Below are positions 33,776 to 43,500 of a stretch of 64,000 nt of DNA, piece after piece. Below the pieces are notes generated by a model. That model made no database searches. It had not been told where the DNA came from and saw nothing but the letters and a program-made list of their open reading frames with translations. Position 1 is the first letter of the stretch, and each line of letters begins with the position of its first letter. The stretch is from Marinobacter salarius (GTDB taxonomy: Bacteria; Pseudomonadota; Gammaproteobacteria; Pseudomonadales; Oleiphilaceae), in contig NZ_CP136693.1 of the NCBI RefSeq assembly GCF_032922745.1, positions 2,170,001-2,234,000 on the forward strand, read 5' to 3'. The position numbers and the translations under genes are program-made.

Positions 33776-35233
33776 TTATTGCGGTTCGCGCTGGTGCCAG
33801 TCGGTCACCTGCTGAAATTGATGGGCGGCGTTCAACAAGCGAGCTTCGGAGAAGTAATCCCCAATGATCTGCAGGCCTACTGGAAGCCCATCCACAAACC
33901 CGGCTGGAACGGACATGGCGGGGATGCCCGCCAGGTTGATGGCAATGGTAAACACGTCCTCCAGGTACATGGTCACCGGATCGCTGATTTTCTCGCCCTG
34001 GATAAAGGCCGGGGAGGGCGTGGTGGGGCTCATCAGCACATCCACTTCCTTGAAGGCGTTGATGAAGTCCTGCTGGATCAGCCGGCGAACTTTCTGGGCT
34101 TTCAAGTAGTAGGCGTCGAAATAGCCGGCGGATAGCGCGTAGGTGCCGACCAAAATCCGCCGCTTGACCTCGGTGCCGAAACCTTCGGCGCGGGTGCGCG
34201 TGTACATGTCCAGGAGGTCTTTCGGGTCTTCGCAGCGGTAGCCATAACGGGCGCCGTCAAAACGGGACAAGTTGGCCGAGGCCTCGGCCGGGGCGATAAC
34301 GTAGTAGGCCGCGATGGCGAGGTCAGCGTGGGGAAGGGACACTGCCTTTACCGTGGCACCGAGCTTCTCGTACTCCCGGATAGCACCCCGAACTTGTTCT
34401 TCCATGGCGGCACTGAGGTTGCCAGCGAAGTATTCCTTCGGCAGCCCGATGCGTAACCCTTTCAACGGCTCGTTCAACGTTGCGGTATAGTCCGGAACGT
34501 CACGGTCAATGGAGGTGGAGTCCTTGGGGTCAAAGCCCGCCATTACGTTCAGCATCAGCGCATTGTCTTCGGCTGTGCGGGCCATGGTGCCACCCTGGTC
34601 CAGGCTGGAGGCAAACGCGATCATTCCGTAGCGCGATACCCGGCCGTAAGTCGGCTTGAGCCCGGTTACGCCACACAGTGCAGCGGGCTGACGGATGGAG
34701 CCACCGGTATCTGTCGCTGTTGCCGCCGGCACCAGTCGAGCCGCGACCGCTGCTGCGGAGCCACCGGAGGAGCCGCCAGGAACGCGCTTTTCACCTTGGC
34801 TCAGGCCCCAGGGGTTGGTCGTAGCACCAAAATAGCTGGACTCCGTTGAAGACCCCATGGCGAACTCGTCCATGTTGGTCTTACCCAGGCACACCGCGCC
34901 CGCCTTGCGGAAATTCTCCGTGACCGTTGCATCGTACGGCGGCACAAAATTCGCCAGCATCTTCGAACCACAGGTGGTCGCCACGCCATTGGTGCAGAAT
35001 ATGTCCTTGTGGGCGAAGGGCACGCCCGTCCAGGGTGTGGCCTTACCCGCTGCCCGTTGCTCGTCTGCCGCATGGGCATCGGCCAGGGCCTGCTCTTCCG
35101 TAATGGTGATAAAGCTATTGAGCTGCTCGTCTTCCTTTTCAAGGCGGCCCAGGAACTGCCGGGTCAGCTCCACGCTGGAAATCTTGCCGCTTTCCAACTC
35201 TCGGGAAAGCTCTGCTACGGATTTGTTATGCAT
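33776..35233 (-). CDS. gatA: glutamyl-tRNA amidotransferase subunit A
   Basis: An amidase-signature enzyme of 485 residues that hydrolyses glutamine to supply ammonia to GatB. The Ser-cisSer-Lys triad is visible: Lys76 (AHKDIF), cis-Ser155 or 156 in PGGSSGGSA, and the nucleophile Ser179 (TDTGGSIRQPA). It starts 46 bp after gatC. Presence of GatCAB implies that this organism uses the transamidation route at least for one of Gln and Asn tRNAs. Confidence 0.98.
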   Translation of the reverse strand: MHNKSVAELSRELESGKISSVELTRQFLGRLEKEDEQLNSFITITEEQALADAHAADEQRAAGKATPWTGVPFAHKDIFCTNGVATTCGSKMLANFVPPYDATVTENFRKAGAVCLGKTNMDEFAMGSSTESSYFGATTNPWGLSQGEKRVPGGSSGGSAAAVAARLVPAATATDTGGSIRQPAALCGVTGLKPTYGRVSRYGMIAFASSLDQGGTMARTAEDNALMLNVMAGFDPKDSTSIDRDVPDYTATLNEPLKGLRIGLPKEYFAGNLSAAMEEQVRGAIREYEKLGATVKAVSLPHADLAIAAYYVIAPAEASANLSRFDGARYGYRCEDPKDLLDMYTRTRAEGFGTEVKRRILVGTYALSAGYFDAYYLKAQKVRRLIQQDFINAFKEVDVLMSPTTPSPAFIQGEKISDPVTMYLEDVFTIAINLAGIPAMSVPAGFVDGLPVGLQIIGDYFSEARLLNAAHQFQQVTDWHQREPQ

Positions 35234-35279
35234 GATACGTCCTGTTTACGTCGCTGTTCGTCGGGTCATTCGATGCCCT

Positions 35280-35567
35280 TTATTCAATCACTCGGGGAAC
35301 CAGATAGAGGCCATTCTCGGTAGCCGGCGCAATCTTCTGGAAAGCCTCCCGTTCATTGGTTTCCGTCACCTCGTCCGGGCGCAGGCGCTGGACGGCATCC
35401 AGGGGGTGGGCCATGGGCGCCACCGAATCGGTATCCGCCGCGCTCAGCTGGTCAACCAGATCCAGGATGTTGCCCAGATCCTTTTCCAGCGCTGAAACCT
35501 GCTCCTCGTCCACCCGAATGCGGGCGAGCACAGCGACTTTCTCAATGTCCTTGCGGGAAATGGTCAC
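35280..35567 (-). CDS. gatC: glutamyl-tRNA amidotransferase subunit C
   Basis: A 95-residue helical subunit that wraps around GatA and GatB and stabilises the complex. The N-terminal SRKDIEKVAVLARIRVDEEQVSALEKDLGNILDLVDQLSAADT is typical and the length matches the family (about 95). It begins the gatCAB unit and is divergent from mreB across 367 bp that hold a family A palindrome. Confidence 0.96.
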   Translation of the reverse strand: MTISRKDIEKVAVLARIRVDEEQVSALEKDLGNILDLVDQLSAADTDSVAPMAHPLDAVQRLRPDEVTETNEREAFQKIAPATENGLYLVPRVIE

Positions 35568-35640
35568 ACTGCCTCCCAGATATGTGAATTGTCTTTAATG
35601 GAGTGTTTCTGTAACGAAGGCTACTCGACGCCTTGGGGGC

Positions 35641-35740
35641 GTTCGGAGGGGACTTTCCAAAACTGTGCGGAGCCATGGATGGCGGAGCCCAAGCGCCACA
35701 CGGAGGTGCTTGAGCGTGTTTTGGAAAGTCCCCTCCGAAC
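35641..35740. repeat. palindromic element, family A copy 2
   Basis: Perfect 23-bp arms at 35641-35663 and 35718-35740 around a 54-bp core containing GGAGCCATGGATGGCGGAGC and CAAGCGCCACACGGAGGTGCTTG. It stands between gatC and mreB, whose start codons face away from each other. No clear mreB promoter or ribosome-binding site is visible in the remaining 190 bp. Confidence 0.9.
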
Positions 35741-35933
35741 GGCCCTCCACCGAAGCCCAATTAATAAAAGCGCTATGGTAACAGATTCAAACAATCGCGG
35801 GAGGGGCCAAAACAAAGGAGAAAAGCGCGAAAGGCGCCTCGGGAGCCCCGATGGTGCCTTGCCTGCGGGGGTGCTCACTGCTAAAGTTGCCGCATCATTT
35901 TGCGACTGCAACTCTCAGGTTGAAACTACACGA

Positions 35934-36977
35934 ATGTTGATCAAAAGACTCCGAGGTTTATTTTCCAGCGACCTGTCCATCGACCTGGGCACCGCCAACA
36001 CTCTTATATACGTGCGCGAACGCGGTATCGTACTCAACGAGCCCTCCGTTGTAGCCATCCGCACCGCAGGCTCACAGAAAATGGTTGCAGCCGTCGGCGC
36101 CGAAGCCAAACGCATGCTTGGCCGCACACCAGGAAACATCACCGCCATCCGCCCGATGAAAGACGGTGTGATCGCAGATTTCGTGGTTACCGAGAAAATG
36201 CTCCAGCACTTCATCCACAAAGTGCACGAGAACAGTTTTATCACCCCAAGCCCCCGCGTACTGGTTTGCGTTCCCAGCAAGTCCACCCAGGTAGAGCGCA
36301 AGGCCATCCGTGAATCCGCTCTGGGCGCTGGTGCAAGGGAAGTGTTCCTGATTGAAGAGCCGATGGCGGCGGCCATCGGCGCTGGCCTGCCGGTAGAGGA
36401 AGCCAGCGGTTCCATGATTGTGGATATTGGCGGTGGCACCACCGAAATCGCCATTATCTCCCTGAACGGCATTGTGTACGCCGAGTCTGTTCGTACCGGG
36501 GGCGACAAGTTCGATGAAGCCATCGTTACCTACGTTCGACGCAACTACGGCAGCCTGATCGGTGATTCCACCGCGGAGCGCATCAAGCACGAAATTGGTT
36601 GCGCCTATGAGGGCCTGGATATCCGCGAAATCGACGTTCGCGGCCGCAACCTGGCCGAAGGCGTACCCCGGGCCTTTACCCTGAATAGCGAAGAGATCCT
36701 CGACGCCCTCCAGGAATCCCTGGCGCAGATCGTCCAGACCGTGAAAAGTGCCCTGGAACAGTCGCCGCCGGAGCTGGCGTCTGATATCGCAGAACGGGGC
36801 ATTGTGCTTACGGGTGGCGGTGCGTTGCTGCGCGGTTTGGATAAGCTGATCAGCGAGGAAACCGGCTTGCCGGTGATTATCGCGGAAGACCCGCTGACCT
36901 GTGTCGCCCGTGGCGGCGGCAAGGCGCTGGAAGTGATTGACCGTGGCGGAATCGGAATGTTCTCCCAGGAGGGCTGA
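35934..36977 (+). CDS. mreB: rod shape-determining protein MreB
   Basis: A 347-residue bacterial actin homologue, the same length as E. coli MreB, that polymerises under the membrane and guides the elongasome. The phosphate-1 region DLGTANTLIYV and phosphate-2 region IVDIGGGTTEIAI are visible, plus LTGGGALLRGLDKLI. The frame is open from 35589, but those codons run through a palindromic repeat, so the ATG at 35934 (MLIKRLRGLF) is taken as the start. It heads mreB-mreC-mreD-maf-rng-yhdP. Confidence 0.97.
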   Translation: MLIKRLRGLFSSDLSIDLGTANTLIYVRERGIVLNEPSVVAIRTAGSQKMVAAVGAEAKRMLGRTPGNITAIRPMKDGVIADFVVTEKMLQHFIHKVHENSFITPSPRVLVCVPSKSTQVERKAIRESALGAGAREVFLIEEPMAAAIGAGLPVEEASGSMIVDIGGGTTEIAIISLNGIVYAESVRTGGDKFDEAIVTYVRRNYGSLIGDSTAERIKHEIGCAYEGLDIREIDVRGRNLAEGVPRAFTLNSEEILDALQESLAQIVQTVKSALEQSPPELASDIAERGIVLTGGGALLRGLDKLISEETGLPVIIAEDPLTCVARGGGKALEVIDRGGIGMFSQEG

Positions 36978-37019
36978 CCTTGACTCCGGCTTTGCGCCCC
37001 GACATTGCCTTTACCCGGC

Positions 37020-37052
37020 CGCCGCTCGTGAATGATCACGGCGGCGGTTGTC
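37020..37052. repeat. short hairpin in the mreB-mreC gap
   Basis: GCCGCCGCTCGTGAATGATCACGGCGGCGG can pair through CCGCCG / CGGCGG with a TGATCA centre. It could serve as an mRNA processing or attenuation point between mreB and mreC; no U-tract follows. Confidence 0.35.
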
Positions 37053-37088
37053 GTATGGACGCCTGCATGGAGTGCGGGAGGGTGAACT

Positions 37089-37985
37089 ATTAAAACCATC
37101 TTTGTCCAAGGCCCCGTTCCCGGTTTCAGGCTGCTACTTGTTATTGTGCTGTCAGCGATACTGATCGTGGCGGATGTCCGCTTCGATCAGGTGACGCCAG
37201 TACGCAGCGCCATTGGCACAGGCCTCGCCCCGGTTCACTGGCTTGGCAATGCGCCCTCCGAATTCAGTGACTGGGTCGCCAGCCTGTTTACCACCCGTGA
37301 AGATCTCCAGGAAGAGAACGAAGCGCTGCAGGCGCGCTTGCTGATACTGGAACGCCGGGCCCTCAAATACGCCGCTCTGGCATCGGAAAATAACGAACTG
37401 CGCAAACTGATGAACTCTTCAGAGGTTCTTGATGACCGGGTGATTGTTGGCGAAATAGTGGCTGTTTCACCGGACCCGTTCTCCCACGAAGTGGTGATCA
37501 ATAAAGGCAGTCGTGACGGTGTCGTGGTCGGCCAGGCTATCCTGGATGCCAACGGCCTGATGGGTCAGGTCCAGCAAGCCAGCAGTTTTACCTCACGGGT
37601 TCTATTGGTATCAGACAGCAGTCATGCAGTGCCTGTGGAAGTGGTTCGCAACGGCTTGCGGGCTATCCTGCTCGGAAATGGCGACACCAGTGCGCTTGAA
37701 TTGGTGCATGTGCCGGATACCGCCGATATTCGCGAAGGAGATCTGTTGGTCAGCTCCGGGCTGGGGGGGCGTTTTCCCAAGGGTTACCCGGTGGCGGAAG
37801 TGGACCAGATTTCCAAGGAGCCGGGTGAACCGTTTGTGAAAATTCGTGCTACGCCAATGGCGGAACTGAACCGGAGTCGCCTGGTGCTGGTTGTGTTTTC
37901 ACCAGAACAGGACGCCACGGGTGACGCTGGAACCTCGCCCGAAGGCCCCAACGCTGGATCACCAGAACAGGATGGGGTGCGCTAA
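37089..37985 (+). CDS. mreC: rod shape-determining protein MreC (apparent ATT start)
   Basis: MreC is a bitopic inner-membrane protein that links MreB to peptidoglycan synthases. The first ATG, GTG or TTG in the frame is the GTG at 37146, which would give LSAILIVADVRFDQ as start and cut the membrane segment in half. Upstream the frame stays open to a TGA at 37083 and encodes IKTIFVQGPVPGFRLLLVIV, which matches the normal MreC N-terminus (Pseudomonas: MIKPLFAKGP... from memory). The codon ATT at 37089 lies 7 nt after a perfect GGAGG, so I take ATT as the start (298 residues). The coiled coil is at about residues 70-110; the tail ends in Pro/Gly-rich sequence. The stop overlaps mreD by 1 bp. 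Confidence 0.88.
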   Translation: MKTIFVQGPVPGFRLLLVIVLSAILIVADVRFDQVTPVRSAIGTGLAPVHWLGNAPSEFSDWVASLFTTREDLQEENEALQARLLILERRALKYAALASENNELRKLMNSSEVLDDRVIVGEIVAVSPDPFSHEVVINKGSRDGVVVGQAILDANGLMGQVQQASSFTSRVLLVSDSSHAVPVEVVRNGLRAILLGNGDTSALELVHVPDTADIREGDLLVSSGLGGRFPKGYPVAEVDQISKEPGEPFVKIRATPMAELNRSRLVLVVFSPEQDATGDAGTSPEGPNAGSPEQDGVR

Positions 37986-38461
37986 TGCTGTCGGTGATCA
38001 GTTATCCCGTTTTTGCCCTTAGCGTTTTGTTTGCCCTGGTGCTCAGCAGTTCGCTGTTTCCGCTGGGCTGGTTTGAGTTCCGGCCGGAATGGCTGGGCCT
38101 GATTGTGTTCTACTGGACATTCCGGGCACCGGCCCAGTTCGGTATCCTGTTGGCCTGGTGTCTCGGTCTGCTGCTGGACGTACTGGAAGCCACGCCGCTG
38201 GGCGTGAATGCCCTGGCCATGGGTGTTATTGCGTTCCTGGTGCTGACCATTCACCAGCGGCTGCGTATGTACCCTTTGCCGCAGCAGTGCCTGATGGTGT
38301 TCCTGTTGTTGGGTATCAACCAGATGCTGGTGCATTTTATCAAGCAGACACTGGGAGCTGACAGTTCCGGTTTTAGCTACTTGTGGCCGGCACTGACCAG
38401 TGCCCTGGTCTGGCCGGTGTTGTGTGTATTGCTGGATAATCTGAATCGCAAGCTTGGCTAG
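37985..38461 (+). CDS. mreD: rod shape-determining protein MreD
   Basis: A 158-residue inner-membrane protein with about five hydrophobic segments, starting MLSVISYPVFALSVLFALVLS. The segment RPEWLGLIVFYWTFRAP is typical. MreD works with MreC and MreB in lateral cell-wall growth. It overlaps mreC by one base and is followed by maf 14 bp later. Confidence 0.94.
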   Translation: MLSVISYPVFALSVLFALVLSSSLFPLGWFEFRPEWLGLIVFYWTFRAPAQFGILLAWCLGLLLDVLEATPLGVNALAMGVIAFLVLTIHQRLRMYPLPQQCLMVFLLLGINQMLVHFIKQTLGADSSGFSYLWPALTSALVWPVLCVLLDNLNRKLG

Positions 38462-38475
38462 GATTGGAGGGCGCT

Positions 38476-39081
38476 ATGCAGTCTATTGTTCTTGCCTCAG
38501 CGTCTCCTCGAAGAGCCGAACTGTTAAGGCAGATCGGTCTGTCGTTTCGGGTTCAGCCGGCGGATATTGACGAAACGCCCGCGAGCAACGAATCGGCCGA
38601 GCATTATGTTGAACGCCTTGCCCGGGAAAAGGCTCTGGCGGGAAGCGCTTTCAAGCCTGGCAGCCTGGTGATTGGTTCGGACACTTCGGTCGTACTGGGT
38701 GGCCGGATTTTGGGCAAGCCGGCGACTGCCGGCGATGCGATTGTTATGTTGCAGGCGCTTTCCGGAACCACCCATCAGGTCATGACCGGTGTTGCTGTGG
38801 TCCACGAGGGCGTTTGTGAATCGCGTCTGGTGGTGGCGGATGTTCGTTTCCTCGAGCTGCTGACGGCAGAAATCGAGGCCTATGTGGCAACTGGCGAGCC
38901 CATGGACAAGGCTGGCGGCTATGGCATTCAGGGGCGAGGTGGTATTTTTGTAGAGGAACTCCGAGGCAGTTACAGCGCCGTAGTGGGACTGCCCCTGCAG
39001 GAAACCGCAGCATTACTGGCCGGTGCCGGATACCCGGTATGGGAAACCTGGAACAGCAGGCAGGAGAGCCGCAATGAGTGA
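38476..39081 (+). CDS. maf: Maf-like nucleotide pyrophosphatase
   Basis: A 201-residue Maf/HAM1-fold pyrophosphatase (probably YhdE type) that hydrolyses non-canonical nucleotides such as dTTP or UTP analogues. The N-terminal IVLASASPRRAELLRQIGL carries the SxSPRR phosphate-binding motif, and VIGSDTSVVLGGRILGKP the second motif. The start at 38476 has a GGAGG ribosome-binding site 6 nt upstream. Its TGA overlaps the rng start by 8 bp. Confidence 0.94.
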   Translation: MQSIVLASASPRRAELLRQIGLSFRVQPADIDETPASNESAEHYVERLAREKALAGSAFKPGSLVIGSDTSVVLGGRILGKPATAGDAIVMLQALSGTTHQVMTGVAVVHEGVCESRLVVADVRFLELLTAEIEAYVATGEPMDKAGGYGIQGRGGIFVEELRGSYSAVVGLPLQETAALLAGAGYPVWETWNSRQESRNE

Positions 39082-40555
39082 AGAAATACTGATCAATGTG
39101 ACCCCGGTGGAAACCCGGGTGGCGCTCGTGGAGAACGGTATGCTCCAGGAGGCCTACATTGAGCGCACCAGCCGCAAGGGCATCGTGGGCAACATATATA
39201 AGGGCAAGGTGGTTCGCGTATTGCCCGGCATGGAAGCGGCATTTGTTGATATTGGTCTGGAGCGTGCGGCGTTTATTCATGCCTCCGATGTCGTCATTAG
39301 TCAGCAGCCAGCCAACGAAGCCCCCGAAACGCCGAAAACCGTGCCTGATATCCGCACCTTGCTCCGCGAAGGGCAGTCTCTTGTGGTCCAGGTCACCAAG
39401 GACCCTATTGGAACCAAGGGGGCGCGGCTGACCACCCAGCTATCCATCCCGTCGCGCTACCTGGTATTCATGCCTGGCGTCAGCCATGTTGGTATTTCCC
39501 AGCGAATTGAAGATGAGGCTGAACGTTCTCGGTTAAAGTCACTGGTGGAAGAGGGGGCTGCCGCCGAACCGGACATTTCCGGCGGCTATATTATTCGCAC
39601 CGCCGCAGAGGCCGCCTCGGAAGAAGACCTGATTGGTGATATGACCTACCTGCATCGTCTGAACCAGGCCATTGAGGAGCGCATTACCCGAAGCCAGGCG
39701 CCCTCGGTGGTGTATCAGGATCTTCCCCTGTTTATCCGCACCATTCGCGACCTGATTCGCCCACAGACCGAGAAGGTTCGTATCGATAGCCGGGAAAGCC
39801 ACCAGCGGGTGATGGAATTTGTAGAAGAATTCGTGACCGAGTTTTCCGATAAGGTTGAGTACTACCCGGGCGAACGTCCCATTTTTGACCTGTATTCCGT
39901 TGAGGATGAAATTCAGAAAGCTCTCAGTCGCAAGGTCCAGCTCAAATCCGGTGGGTACGTGATCATCGACCAGACCGAAGCGATGACTACGATCGATATC
40001 AACACGGGCGCGTTTGTGGGGCACCGTAACCTGGAAGAAACCATTTTCAAGACCAACCTCGAGGCGGCCCGTGCCATCAGTCGCCAGCTCAGGTTGAGGA
40101 ATCTCGGTGGTATTATCATCATCGATTTCATCGATATGGAGGATTCCGAGCACCAGCGCCAGGTCCACCGAATGCTGGAGAAAATGCTGGAGCGGGATCA
40201 CGCCAAAACCAAGATTACCGGGGTTTCCGAGCTGGGACTGGTGGAGATGACCCGCAAGCGCACCACCGAAAGCCTCGGTCAGATTCTGTGTGAACCGTGT
40301 CCGATCTGTGATGGTCGCGGCTTCCTGAAGACCAGCGAAACCGTCTGTTATGAAGTGTTCCGTGAAATCCTCAGGGTCAATCGTGCCTACGATGCGGAAA
40401 GCTATCTGGTGATGGCGTCCCAGAGTGTGGTGGATCGGCTGCTGGATGAAGAGTCCGACAACGTCGCCGACCTTGAGACGTTTATCAGCAAAACCATCCG
40501 TTTTCAGGTTGAGCCATTCTACAGTCAGGAGCAGTATGATGTGGTACTGCTGTAA
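39074..40555 (+). CDS. rng: ribonuclease G
   Basis: A 493-residue endoribonuclease that processes the 5' end of 16S rRNA and helps degrade some mRNAs. The S1 domain is at about residues 38-128, the DNase-I-like catalytic domain contains TIDINTGAFVGHRNLEETIFKTNLEAA, and the zinc link is CEPCPICDGRG. The length agrees with E. coli RNase G (489). The start at 39074 has AGGAG upstream and overlaps maf by 8 bp. Confidence 0.96.
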   Translation: MSEEILINVTPVETRVALVENGMLQEAYIERTSRKGIVGNIYKGKVVRVLPGMEAAFVDIGLERAAFIHASDVVISQQPANEAPETPKTVPDIRTLLREGQSLVVQVTKDPIGTKGARLTTQLSIPSRYLVFMPGVSHVGISQRIEDEAERSRLKSLVEEGAAAEPDISGGYIIRTAAEAASEEDLIGDMTYLHRLNQAIEERITRSQAPSVVYQDLPLFIRTIRDLIRPQTEKVRIDSRESHQRVMEFVEEFVTEFSDKVEYYPGERPIFDLYSVEDEIQKALSRKVQLKSGGYVIIDQTEAMTTIDINTGAFVGHRNLEETIFKTNLEAARAISRQLRLRNLGGIIIIDFIDMEDSEHQRQVHRMLEKMLERDHAKTKITGVSELGLVEMTRKRTTESLGQILCEPCPICDGRGFLKTSETVCYEVFREILRVNRAYDAESYLVMASQSVVDRLLDEESDNVADLETFISKTIRFQVEPFYSQEQYDVVLL

Positions 40556-40598
40556 CGCTGGCCCGGCAGGCATAGGTTAGGCTTGGCGATTACCCCTG

Positions 40599-43500
40599 AT
40601 GGCATCCAGTGTGGCTGACCAAACTCTGAAACATCTGTTGCTTCGAATGGCCTCGGGCGCCGCCAGTCTGATCTGGTGGTTGGTGCTGGCGGTCGTCGTT
40701 TTGCTTGCGCTCTATGCCGGAATAGGGCGCCAGGTGACACAGAACATCAACGAGTATCGCTCTTCGATCGAGCAACGGTTGTCGTCGGAGCTTGGTCAGC
40801 CGGTCAGTATTGGCGCTCTCTCCTCCAGCTGGAACTGGCTGGACCCAACCATTGTCGCCCGCGATATTGTGGTCGTTTCCGAAAACGACCGTAGTGACGT
40901 TGCCGGTTCACTGAAGAGCGTCCGCATTGGCCTCGACTTTCTCGCCTCGCTCATGCGCCTGCGCATTGTGCTCGCTGATTTTGACGCCGATGGGCTGGAG
41001 CTGACGATCAACCAGACTCCAAGGGGGGCGGTGACCATCGAAGGTGTCGATATTCCCGACCCCGTGGCAAACGATCTGGAGCTCTGGCTGGATATCGCCG
41101 GCAAATGGCTGTCCGACCCCTCCGTCAAAATTACACGTCTGGACCTTGGTGTTCGCGACGCCAATGGCACCTTGCGGCATGTAGAGGTGCCCCAACTGGA
41201 CCTGATCTATCGGCGCGGACTGTTCCACGCATCCGGTCGGGCCATGAGGCCAGGAACGACCGAACAACTGGCCAGTTTCGGGCTGGTTGGCCGGCACTTC
41301 TTTCGCGGTGACTTCACGGGTCAGATATATGCCGACATCAACTCCGGCCGGTTTTTTGATGGACTCGCAGAGGAGTACGCTTGGCGGAATATACGGGCAG
41401 AAGGGTTTGATCTCGGAGGCCAGGTCTGGATGACGTTTCGGGATGGCCGCATTGAGCAGGTCAGCGGTAACCTGGAAACACCGTATCTGCAGCTTGGTGT
41501 TGGTCGCCAATCCCTGGCACCGCTTGAAGATATCAGGGCGACATTTGGTTGGCGCAGACACGATTCGTTGGCTGAGCATGAGCCGGAAACAACGGCTAAA
41601 CCCTGGTATACCACCGGTGAGTTTCACCTAAAGGAACTTACGTGGGAGTGGAACGGCCATACGGTCTCTCCATTCAGTCTCCGGTTTAGCCATCGCGACG
41701 GTGGCCGAAGATTGATCGCTGATGCGCTTCCACTACAACCTCTCCGGCGATTGGTTGTCGGAATGAATCTGTTGCCAGGCAGGGCTGAAAGAGCCCTGGA
41801 GAATTATCGTCCCACTGGCCGCCTGGACCGGATGATGCTTAAACTGCCCACGGACGATAGCCGTGGCTTTGAGCTGACGGCTGCGTTGAACAATGTTGGT
41901 GTCAGAGCTCATGATGGCGCGCCGGGTGCGTCTGGTCTTGATGGCACCCTGTTTGTCGACCGGAACGGCGGGTTCGTGAGGGTGAGCAACGATGAGCTGT
42001 CGCTCGGTTTCCCGGACCTGTTCCGGGGGTTCTGGAGCCTCCGCGACGTCCGCGCAGGTGTGGCCTGGCGTTTTGAGGGAGGGGTAACCCGCGTATACGC
42101 GGATGATATCGGTATGGTTTATGGGGCCAATACCCGGTTGACGGGTGCGTTTGACCTGCGGATGGATCAGGGCGGGGAGGACAATTTGGGGCTGAAGGTC
42201 GGTGTGCGCGATGGCACCGCCGATATGCTTGCCGACTTCGTGCCAGTGAAGGTTGTCGACCCTGACCTCTACCAATGGCTGACAACGGCAATTACCAAGG
42301 CCGATATCCCCAGCGGTGAGTTTTACGGTCATGGCCAGATTGATCGTGACGCCCCGGAAAACTCCTTCTCGTCCTCAATGGTTTACCGTTTCGAAGAAGC
42401 CAGTATCCGCTACGACGAGCGATGGCCTGAGGTTGCGGATGCCAGTGGCGAAGTCTTTATTCAGGATGGTCGCACTCGGGTCGACATCCGCTCTGGACGA
42501 ACGGGAGGGCTGGAGCTGGAGCCCGGCGAGGTGCGGGTTGTCCCGGAGGGCGAGGGCATTCAACTTTACGTCGATGCGTCAGCCCCGGTTCCTGGATCGG
42601 CGTTGGCTTTCTGGATGGACAACAGCCCGCTGGGTGAGTTGGCGGGAGAAGCAGGGCGGAGTATCACCCTGGATGGCGATTTCCACCTGGATCTCGGGCT
42701 GGGTTTGCCTCTGGTATCCGACGCGCCACCCACCATCAAAGCCAGCGTCAGAGCTGATTCCGGTACCCTGACTTATCCCGAAGCCGATCTGCAGTGGACC
42801 CAGGTGAATGGAGAGCTGGGGTTCAGCAGCGATGAGGGATTTTCCGAGAACCCCCTGCAAGCTCATTTTATGGGAGCTCCGGTCACGGTCCTGATGCGGC
42901 GGAGTGAGAATGCTCAATCGCTCAATATCCGTCAATATGGTCGCCTTGACGTTCGCCAGCTCCTGGATCGAACCGAGTTGCCGGACAGCATGGACATGGG
43001 GCTCAGTGGCGACATTGGTTATCAGGCAACGCTGGATGTCTCACCGGACACCGCTTCCGCCGTTACGCTGTATTCGGACCTTGCCGGGCTGTCGGTCGAT
43101 TGGCCTGACCCGCTGGCAAAAGGCATCGATGATGAAGCGCCCCTGAGGGTAACGGTCACGCCCCGGCAAGAGTCAGGCGTTGATCTGTCAGTCGACTGGC
43201 AGGACCGTGCCAATCTGGATATGACCTGGCAAGCGGGGATGGTAGACATTGCCCTGAACGAATTGGTTCTGGGCGACCGCCAACTGACCAATATGACGGT
43301 GTCTGCACGGCAGAGTGACAGTGAGTGGCTGGTCACAGCCGACTCGGAATGGACCTCAGGCCGTGTCGTCTGGCCCCGGGACGATCAACCGGTCAGTGTT
43401 GATCTGGAGCGCCTTACGCTCTATCGAAGTGATAGTGAGACTGACGAGGGGCAGGAGTCAGAGCGACAGGCACAGACGTTTCGTGACTTGGAGATCAGCA

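Noticed and set aside
35589..35933. 115-codon N-terminal extension of mreB
   Set aside because: It translates a palindromic repeat and non-conserved sequence; MreB of 347 residues starts at 35934.
39539..40573. 344-codon minus-strand ORF over rng
   Set aside because: Antisense shadow of RNase G; no start context or domain.
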